A stretch of DNA of 64,000 nucleotides from Macrostomum hystrix (Eukaryota > Platyhelminthes > Macrostomidae). The position numbers and the translations under genes were made by a program. Shown here in pieces: positions 57,854 to 64,000 of this stretch. The stretch lies in assembly GCA_950097015.1 (NCBI GenBank), contig CATNEN010000034.1, positions 6,776,501 through 6,840,500 of the forward strand, given 5' to 3'. Position 1 is the first letter of the stretch, and each line of letters begins with the position of its first letter. The notes under the pieces were generated by a model. It was given only the letters and a program-made list of their open reading frames with translations, was not told the DNA's origin and searched no databases.

Positions 57854-59785
57854 ATGTCTAGTGCTGTGTCAAGACCCACCCAGCCCAAATTGGAGCTTAT
57901 CTACTTCCCCATGCGAGCCAGAGGCGATGTGATTCGCCGCATCCTTATAGAGGCTGGCCTGACATTCACAGAGGTTCGCGTAGACATGGACGACAGCTGG
58001 CCTAGTCGCAAGTCGGAATTCCCGTTTGGCCAGCTGCCGGTGCTGCGAGTCGATGATGGTCGCCTAGTTGTGGCACAGTCGCATGCAATCGCCCGCTTTG
58101 CTGCCAGACTCACTGGCAATCACACACTGCTGGGGGACACGCGCGAGACTGCCGCCCTGATCGACATGTGGTACTACCAGGTAGTGGCTACTGTTGACCT
58201 TGTTTTTCTATACTTCACTGTGCTCTCATCCACCCCACCCTACACTCATCCACTCCACCATGCTCTTATCCACCCCACCCTACACTCATCCACTCGACCC
58301 TGCACTCATCCACCCCACCCTACACTCATCCACCCCACCCTATACTCATCCACCCCACCCTACACTCATCCACCCCACCTTACACTCATCCACCCCACCC
58401 TACACTCATCCACCCCACCCTACACTCATCCACCCCACCCTATACTCATCCACCCCACCCTACGCTCATCCACCCCACCCTACACTCATCCACTCCACCA
58501 TGCTCTTATCCTATCCACTCTAATCTCATCCACCCCACCCTACACTCATTCACTCGACCCTGCACTCATCCACCCCACCCTACACTCATCCACCCCACCC
58601 TATACTCATCCACCCCACCCTACACTCATCCACCCCACCCTATACTCATCCACCCCACCCTACGCTCATCCACCCCACCCTACACTCATCCACTCGACCC
58701 TGCACTCATCCACCCCACCCTACACTCATCCACCCCACCCTATACTCATCCACCCCACCTTACACTCATCCACCCCACCCTACACTCATCCACCCCACCC
58801 TATACTCATCCACCCCACCCTACGCTCATCCACCCCACCCTACACTCATCCACTCGACCCTGCACTCATCCACCCCACCCTACACTCATCCACCCCACCC
58901 TATACTCATCCACCCCACCCTACACTCATCCACCCCACCTTACACTCATCCACCCCACCCTACACTCATCCACTCCACCATGCTCTTATCCTATCCACTC
59001 TAATCTCATCCACCCCACCCTACACTCATTCACTCGACCCTGCACTCATCCACCCCACCCTACACTCATCCACCCCACCCTATACTCATCCACCCCACCC
59101 TACACTCATCCACCCCACCCTATACTCATCCACCCCACCCTACACTCATCCACCCCACCCTACACTCATCCACTCGACCCTGCACTCATCCACCCCACCC
59201 TACACTCATCCACCCCACCCTATACTCATCCACCCCACCCTACACTCATCCACCCCACCTTACACTCATCCACCCCACCCTACACTCATCCACCCCACCC
59301 TACACTCATCCACCCCACCCTATACTCATCCACCCCACCCTACACTCATCCGCCCTACCCTACTCATCAACCCACCTTACTTATCTACTCCACCCTACAC
59401 TCATCCACCCCACCTCCTTCTCCAATGTCAGGCCGAGGACGTGTTCGCCGAGTTCATTCCGCCATTCTACCTGGCGCCGGACACCGTGGACCAGAAGCTA
59501 ACAGACAACTGGAGCCGCTGGATGGCCCCTTTCGAGCGCGTCCTGAGTGGCGCAGATCGGCAGTACCTGGCCGGTGGGCCGGACATCAGTGTGGCTGATT
59601 ATCACTTTCTAGACGTGCTGGACATGGCATTCGCCTACGAGGCGCTGAACCATGACAGACTAGGCCTGAGGCAGCTAACGCCAGCCATTAGCAACTATCA
59701 CAACCGGCTGAGTCAGCGTCCCGGCTTACTGCGCTTCGCCGAGCATGTCAAAGACATTCGCTTCACTTTGGATGGGCCCCTGTAA
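57854..59785 (+). CDS. Glutathione S-transferase, sigma class
   Basis: Two exons, 57854-58180 and 59432-59785, join in phase 0 to 226 residues, close to the usual 200-220 for sigma GSTs. The N-terminal thioredoxin fold (about residues 12-90) contains LELIYFPMRARGDVIRRIL with the catalytic Tyr in IYF, and FGQLPVLRVDDG plus QSHAIARFAA, the glutathione-binding cis-Pro and Gln-Ser motifs. Exon 2 supplies the all-helical C-terminal domain, including YLAGGPDISVADYHFLDVLD, the conserved N-capping region. It conjugates glutathione to electrophiles in the cytosol; some sigma enzymes make prostaglandin D2, but substrate cannot be inferred. Splice sites are CAG|GTAGTG and AATGTCAG|GCC. The intron is 1,251 nt, a multiple of three without an in-frame stop, so unspliced RNA could encode a 643-residue form. 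Confidence 0.93.
   Translation: MSSAVSRPTQPKLELIYFPMRARGDVIRRILIEAGLTFTEVRVDMDDSWPSRKSEFPFGQLPVLRVDDGRLVVAQSHAIARFAARLTGNHTLLGDTRETAALIDMWYYQVVATVDLVFLYFTVLSSTPPYTHPLHHALIHPTLHSSTRPCTHPPHPTLIHPTLYSSTPPYTHPPHLTLIHPTLHSSTPPYTHPPHPILIHPTLRSSTPPYTHPLHHALILSTLISSTPPYTHSLDPALIHPTLHSSTPPYTHPPHPTLIHPTLYSSTPPYAHPPHPTLIHSTLHSSTPPYTHPPHPILIHPTLHSSTPPYTHPPHPILIHPTLRSSTPPYTHPLDPALIHPTLHSSTPPYTHPPHPTLIHPTLHSSTPPYTHPLHHALILSTLISSTPPYTHSLDPALIHPTLHSSTPPYTHPPHPTLIHPTLYSSTPPYTHPPHPTLIHSTLHSSTPPYTHPPHPILIHPTLHSSTPPYTHPPHPTLIHPTLHSSTPPYTHPPHPTLIRPTLLINPPYLSTPPYTHPPHLLLQCQAEDVFAEFIPPFYLAPDTVDQKLTDNWSRWMAPFERVLSGADRQYLAGGPDISVADYHFLDVLDMAFAYEALNHDRLGLRQLTPAISNYHNRLSQRPGLLRFAEHVKDIRFTLDGPL
58225..59415. repeat. 20 bp minisatellite filling the GST intron
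   Basis: About 60 copies of CACCCCACCCTACACTCATC, with TCGACCCTG, CCACCATGCTCT and TATACTC variants. It begins about 45 nt after the donor and ends about 16 nt before the acceptor. The pyrimidine-rich strand lies in the transcript, and no stop codons occur on it in the GST frame. Variant blocks recur in order (for example the CCACCATGCTCT to CTAATCTCATC run at about 58495 and about 58975), indicating block duplication. Confidence 0.97.
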
Positions 59786-60126
59786 ATGTAGGAAGCGCAA
59801 CATTGGACTGTAGACTTTGGCATACGCGTTTGTACGCTATTTGGATAACACTAAATTATCAGTAATGCTTGCCGTAGCTTTTACAATGAAGCTTTATTTT
59901 GCTGTGAATTCGCCTTCATTTTTTATTGTTGCTGTAGAAACTATTTTCCGAGATTTATGTATTGCTCTTATAAAATATATACCACTTTTACAAAAATAAT
60001 AATAATATATAACTGCCTAAATGACAAGCCTCTACTTATTTTCCAAATACATATATTTACTAGCATGTCCTAATCATTCTACTCTAAGTAGCAATCAAAG
60101 CAAACTGCTTCTGTTCCTTCGCAGCG
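59786..60126 (+). other. Short GST to coiled-coil intergenic region
   Basis: 341 bp of AT-rich DNA. No clear AATAAA was found after the GST stop. It ends with a strong acceptor-like TCTGTTCCTTCGCAG two bases before the next ATG. Confidence 0.5.
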
Positions 60127-60873
60127 ATGCTGTCGCCCCACTCTGTGTCCGACCAGCTCAGCGATGGCGATGCCCAGCCTGGCAGCAGCGTTGTCGCTAA
60201 TGAAAACAATCAACTTGACGACACCGATGACCTTGATGAGCCGAATCCGCCGCCGCCGGCTGCTGCTCTTCTTGACGACGCCGATGTTGAACGATGCAGC
60301 CGTGACGACCTGCTGGCGATGCTGCGCGACCTGCTGGCCGATCGGGTTCGCCTACTTCGCCGACATTCGCGCACCGTCGACCAACTTGGCGGCCGGCTGC
60401 GCCTGCGCTCCGACGAGCTGCAGTCTCTCCGACAGTCGGCGGAATCTGTTGGGCGCGAGAATGCCGACCTGCGGCGCCTCCTGGCCGGTGTTGAGTCCGA
60501 GCGGCTGCGCCTGATGGACACCGGCCGGCAGTGGCAGGTGCTGGCCGGCCAGAGCGGCTCCGCTTTGGCCAATCAACTGGGCGACCTGCGCGCCAAGGTG
60601 GCGGGCCTGGAGCGGCTGCTCGGCCAGCTGGACTCCGGGCGCCGGTTGCCAGCCGACGGTCAGGAAGCTTCGTCCTCGTCGGCGGCTCACGTCGCAGTCT
60701 CCGGAGGTTCCATCGACGCTGGCATCGCTCGGCGTCTAGACGCTGTTGAAGCCTCGCTAGCCGACTGTTCAGCATCGACAATGTCGGCAGCCGAGGCGCT
60801 GATGCTGCGGCATTTGCTGACGCTGGCGAGGCAGAAGGCGGCCGGGGGAATGCCAACTAGTGTGACATCTTAG
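60127..60873 (+). CDS. Coiled-coil protein, unknown family
   Basis: I do not recognise this 248-residue protein. It has an acidic, low-complexity N-terminus (about 1-50, with PPPPAAA), then a long Leu/Arg-rich coiled coil (about 55-180, heptad-like runs such as LRDLLADRVRLLRRHSRTVDQL and LRSDELQSLRQS). A Ser/Ala linker and a final Ala/Leu-rich helix (about 215-240) follow. Codon use is GC-rich like the neighbouring real genes, and the frame is uninterrupted. The ATG follows a TTCGCAG acceptor by 2 nt, so the whole coding region may be one exon of a trans-spliced mRNA. It lies 341 bp after GST on the same strand. Overlapping ORFs in other frames (219 codons on the minus strand) are composition artefacts. 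Confidence 0.65.
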   Translation: MLSPHSVSDQLSDGDAQPGSSVVANENNQLDDTDDLDEPNPPPPAAALLDDADVERCSRDDLLAMLRDLLADRVRLLRRHSRTVDQLGGRLRLRSDELQSLRQSAESVGRENADLRRLLAGVESERLRLMDTGRQWQVLAGQSGSALANQLGDLRAKVAGLERLLGQLDSGRRLPADGQEASSSSAAHVAVSGGSIDAGIARRLDAVEASLADCSASTMSAAEALMLRHLLTLARQKAAGGMPTSVTS

Positions 60874-61234
60874 CCACTCCTGTGCGCTGCTAACTTGTCA
60901 CAGCTGTGTCTCAGTGGCCCATTGAACTGTTAGTGCTGTACGGTTCTGCCAACTGAAAGCTTCGTACATAAGATCAATCCGTGTTTTTTGTCTTTTTAAA
61001 TTATAGTTTTGACAAACTTTTCTCTTCGCAATCCGTTTTATTTTGCATGATAAAGTGTTTTGTGTCATGCCTATCTTCTAACAGAAGTTTTTTTGTTAAG
61101 AATGCAATCTATAGTTGTGTAATTAAACTTTTACAGCCCGTCTTTTATATTTTCTCTATAGAGTTTTCGTGTCTGGCTTGCTTTACTTTTTTATGCTTAG
61201 GGATTTTTTTCTCATTTATACCCTAAATTAGCCT
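60874..61234. other. T-rich 3' flank of the coiled-coil gene
   Basis: AT-rich DNA before the SINE; no gene seen. An 81-codon frame at 60981 is low-complexity and not supported. Confidence 0.4.
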
Positions 61235-61400
61235 GGCTAATGGCTAATCCTGGTATCGATTTAAAAGCTGGGTGAACTGAAGCACTGCAGACATAAGTGT
61301 CTTGCTAAAGGACACAATTTGTTCCAGTGGAGTCGGGAATCGAACCCCCGACCTTCAAGTCGTGAGTCGGGCGCTCTCACCACTAGGCTACAACCTGATA
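61235..61400 (-). mobile_element. tRNA-derived SINE
   Basis: The minus strand carries a tRNA-like head with A box TAGCCTAGTGGTGAGAGC and B box GGTTCGATTCCC. The body reads TGTCCTTTAGCAAGACACTT, then CACCCAGCTTTTAAATCGAT and ACCAGGATTAGCC, an arrangement typical of animal tRNA-SINEs. The acceptor stem does not pair as in a functional tRNA. Confidence 0.8.
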
Positions 61401-61656
61401 CTCTAAGTACTCTGAAACTCTAGTAAAAATGTTCTTCTTTCTATATTAATAAGGTAATACGATTTAGTCTTCGAGTTTCCAGTAGATTTTAAAAGAAAAT
61501 TTTGTTTTCGCATATCTGAAGTCTCCTGTTCTGAAGTGTGGTTTTAAATGGCGTCGAGCCAAGCGCTGTTAATGTAATGTCTGAAATTAGTTTAATCTGT
61601 TTCTAACTCGAATGGAATAAAACCGCTACTTAAAAAATACAACGCTCTGTTTTCAG

Positions 61657-62034
61657 TCGCGCCCAAGCGGTACCGGAAGTCCAGCCTTTCCTTTGTCCTA
61701 TTATAAGGACCCCTATTTTCGCGTTGTCTGCCCGTTGCTAGGCAACGCTGCCGCCGCCAGCCTGTCGGTGTGCCTGTACGCCGGCAGCAGGCGCCTGCTG
61801 GGCAGGGACCGGCTGATCAGCCTGGTCATAGCTCTGCTGCCCTCTCCGTTCGCTATGGTCAGTGGCACCCGCTATTTCCGATTCACCTACGTCATTCACC
61901 GGACTGTCCAGCTTCCTAGAGATGCCTCTGGCAGGCAGACAAGCGCGAGGTTTCCTATGTGGGCCGGCATCATCGGCTGGCTGGAGCCCATGTTCGGCCC
62001 GCCTGTTTTGTCATCAGCTGGTTGGAAAAGTTGA
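61657..62034 (+). CDS. Possible exon of an unknown membrane protein
   Basis: A polypyrimidine CTCTGTTTTCAG acceptor precedes an open frame from 61657 that begins SRPSGTGSPAFPLSYYKDPYF and runs to a stop at 62034 (125 codons). Composition is GC-rich and coding-like up to about 61857 (hydrophobic ISLVIALLPSPFAM). A GTCAGT donor sits exactly there (61858), so the exon may end at 61857, with the rest intronic. No upstream ATG exon was found. The protein is not recognised. It could be a decayed or spliced fragment. Confidence 0.35.
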   Translation, partial: SRPSGTGSPAFPLSYYKDPYFRVVCPLLGNAAAASLSVCLYAGSRRLLGRDRLISLVIALLPSPFAMVSGTRYFRFTYVIHRTVQLPRDASGRQTSARFPMWAGIIGWLEPMFGPPVLSSAGWKS

Positions 62035-62387
62035 GCCTAGACTAATTTATTTGTTCATGGTAGTTTTGTCTGAATTAGGCATTTTTTCATAGATTATTTA
62101 CGAATATAATGTTGAATGCTTTGATGGTCCGAAACAGACCAGTCGGTTGGGATCTAGTTGTCCAAAATCACGAAATCTGGGATTTTAAGTTTACAGATCT
62201 GAATCTTTGTCCCAAAATGTAGGCGTTTTGAATTTTGTCCGTTGTGCTCAATTTTAATTGCCATATTGCATACACTGATTGTCATTATGAAATATATAGT
62301 AAATGCAGTTTTGTATTTTCGTTAGGGACATAAAATTCGCTTGTACTCGTTTAATTAAACCAAATTGAATTATTTAATTTCCATAAA

Positions 62388-62393
62388 TTTATT
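62388..62393 (-). promoter_or_regulatory. Polyadenylation signal AATAAA
   Basis: AATAAA on the minus strand, about 165 nt downstream of the stop of the small secreted protein gene. Confidence 0.5.
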
Positions 62394-62557
62394 CCGCGCA
62401 TTCCTGCGCCTTCCTAGCTGCCGCCCACGCATCCGAGTCATTTGATGGCAAGATTTTGTAGAAAAATCAAATGCATTTCGCTGTGGCAAGCTGGGCTGCT
62501 GCAGATAACAGCCACGCTTGCAGACATTGTTGTATTTTTGATCCCAGCTGGGAGATT

Positions 62558-62845
62558 CTACAGCTGGATGCAGTTGATGATCTGGCTTGCACTGTTGCCG
62601 CACCTGCTTGCCAGGCAGCTGGCCACGCCAAGCTGGTTCGGGCCGTGCGACAAGAAGCAGATAAGCAGGTTGGTCACCACGCAGGTCACCGAGCTGATGC
62701 CGTTCTGCTGCAGACAGCCGGTGTCAATGCGTATCATTGGCACCATCTTGTGTAGGATGTCGTTCGCGATCTCAGTTCTCAGCTCGGAAGTATAGACGGC
62801 TGCTGACAGGGCCGCCAGAGCGAACAGACAGATCAGCTTGTGCAT
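62558..62845 (-). CDS. Small secreted Cys-containing protein, unknown family
   Basis: 95 residues on the minus strand with no intron. A clear signal peptide (MHKLICLFALAALSAAVYTS) is followed by a mature region of about 75 residues with six cysteines. These are arranged as single Cys in DTGC, VTC, LLIC and ASC, then SRC and NC near the end, suggesting three disulfides. The helical, Cys-poor pattern does not match Ly6 or EGF, and I cannot name the family. The frame ends at TAG at 62558, and an AATAAA lies about 165 nt downstream. The codon use is GC-rich. Upstream, CCGACAG and CACAG 8-16 nt before the ATG are candidate splice or trans-splice acceptors. Plus-strand ORFs over the same DNA are shadows. 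Confidence 0.62.
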   Translation of the reverse strand: MHKLICLFALAALSAAVYTSELRTEIANDILHKMVPMIRIDTGCLQQNGISSVTCVVTNLLICFLSHGPNQLGVASCLASRCGNSASQIINCIQL

Positions 62846-63526
62846 GGCCGCTGTGCTGTCGGGTGCTTGACGCTAAGGATTAGGACAAATTATTCTGGTG
62901 CTGAATTTGTCGGTTAGTCTTTTCGACAATTATTTTCCATGGACTAAGAAATACTCGGCATTCAGCTAGCCCGAGTTGCCTTCCTTTCGGGCAGTGCAAC
63001 CGCCCACGGCCTTGTCACGACTGACGTGGGACCTTCACAGCTTTATCCAGCGCCCTTATGCTTGCCTGCAGTCCGCTGCCTGGCCTGTCACGATAAAGCT
63101 GTAGATATCCTGGCCTTCTCTTAACTACTAATCATGTCAATGAGACAGGCATTTCGCATTTGACTCTTACTTGCGGCTATTCCTGACCCCTGCTTGTTTA
63201 GCGAACCTTCTGCACTTATGACCGGCACTTTAGGTGTTTAGAAAAATCATTTGAGTCGGCATAAACATGTCCCCGAAATAAAAACTTTAATAATTCAATA
63301 GTAGCAGCACAAAGGGTGCTCACCCCAATTTACGATTTGAAATCTAGACAATTGATGCGAGTCGGACACTACTACTTAATCATCATCATTATTCCATCCT
63401 TCCAACTTAGTGAGTTAAGTTGTTCAGTATGTGACATCTGTGACACTGTCACTAGTTAAGTGACAGAAATGCGAGAATTCTGCATGTCTTTCCTAAATTC
63501 CAAAAGCACTCTTCCGCGTCTTCCAG
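62846..63526. other. Intergenic or intronic DNA, no gene seen
   Basis: Mixed composition. It ends in the acceptor-like CGTCTTCCAG that opens the partial exon at 63527. Confidence 0.4.
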
Positions 63527-64000
63527 TCGTCGTCAGTCAGCTCTGCGAGCTGGCTTCTCTTTCCGTTGCCAGCGAGCAGAACTGTCCTGGCAGTTGAGCC
63601 GCGCCAATGCAGCCTACTTGCCATCGGCGAATCTCAGATTGCCCTGGCTGAGGCGTCCGGCAGTTTGGCGACCATTCAAACTGTGCGCGAGCTGATCGAG
63701 CAGCCTCTAGGGCCAGGCAAGGACACAGAACTGGCGATCGCTGCGGCTACGTCGAACGCTAATCAACTCCGGCGTCGGCGCTGGTTCGCCCGCGCCACAT
63801 GCGAACTTCTTACCGTCGGGCTATCCTCGGTGGAGTCAGTATCGCCCGACTTCACCGCAGCCACACTGATCAGTGCCGAAGGCATCCGGCTGCGCGTCGC
63901 TGCCCGTGGACTCGACTGTCCTGACTATCGCTTGGTTGACACGGAACTTCCAGTGCCTTTCTCTGGCGGCAGTTGTGGCGAAAGTAGAAGCGGCAGTCTA
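63527..64000 (+). CDS. Partial exon of an unknown gene, open to window end
   Basis: After CGTCTTCCAG the frame starting at 63527 stays open for all 158 codons to the right edge, beginning SSSVSSASWLLF. It includes ALAEASGSLATIQTVRELIE, LRRRRWFARATCELLTVGLS and AEGIRLRVAARGLDCPDYRL. GC-rich codon use matches the confirmed genes here, and the other two forward frames carry stops early. No ATG is needed if this is an internal exon; the 5' exon was not found in the preceding 680 bp. I do not recognise the family. A predicted mixed alpha/beta composition is all that can be said. Confidence 0.5.

Noticed and set aside
60197-60856. 219-codon minus-strand ORF
   Set aside because: Antisense shadow of the coiled-coil gene; Arg/Ala/Pro-rich composition artefact.
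61320-61395. tRNA gene on the minus strand
   Set aside because: A and B boxes are present, but acceptor and anticodon stems do not pair properly and a SINE body follows directly.

Overview
This is an animal (metazoan) nuclear DNA window. Genes are split by GT-AG introns, and the proteins are metazoan families: a CNNM-type magnesium transporter, a PP2A B56 subunit, a Ly6/uPAR protein, a MAP3K, GIPC and a sigma-class GST. GC-rich exons sit in AT-rich, repeat-laden intergenic DNA. Several start codons lie directly after an orphan 3' splice site, and sigma GSTs are common in lophotrochozoans. A flatworm or another lophotrochozoan with spliced-leader trans-splicing is my inference; the species cannot be fixed from this sequence.

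Layout. 1-9.6 kb: the 5' two thirds of a minus-strand CNNM gene whose introns are mostly filled by minisatellites. 9.6-17.9 kb: AT-rich spacer holding a diverged SINE, a decayed MULE DNA transposon with terminal inverted repeats, and a foldback element. 17.9-21.5 kb: complete plus-strand PPP2R5 gene with repeat arrays in both introns. 21.5-34.5 kb: three large arrays, one about 8.4 kb long. 34.7-35.8 kb: minus-strand Ly6/uPAR GPI-anchored protein. 38.6-44.0 kb: plus-strand ankyrin-repeat MAP3K19-like kinase carrying two apparent 1-bp frameshifts. 46.0-46.7 kb: small minus-strand membrane protein. 47.3-50.5 kb: plus-strand GIPC gene. 50.7-51.7 kb: CGAT-rich array. 53.4-55.4 kb: one non-LTR retrotransposon inserted into the RNase H region of another, with a visible target-site duplication. 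57.9-60.9 kb: sigma GST followed 341 bp later by a coiled-coil gene on the same strand. 61-64 kb: a SINE, an uncertain exon, a small secreted Cys-rich protein, and a partial gene running off the right edge.

The unifying oddity is the minisatellites. Nearly every intron over a few hundred bases carries its own unrelated tandem array, often spanning almost the whole intron. In PPP2R5 intron 2 each repeat unit carries a copy of the real 3' splice site. In the GST gene the array makes a stop-free intron whose length is a multiple of three. These arrays also generate very long open frames (up to 2,830 codons) that are not genes. I see no obvious multi-gene pathway; the identified genes are signalling and housekeeping functions.
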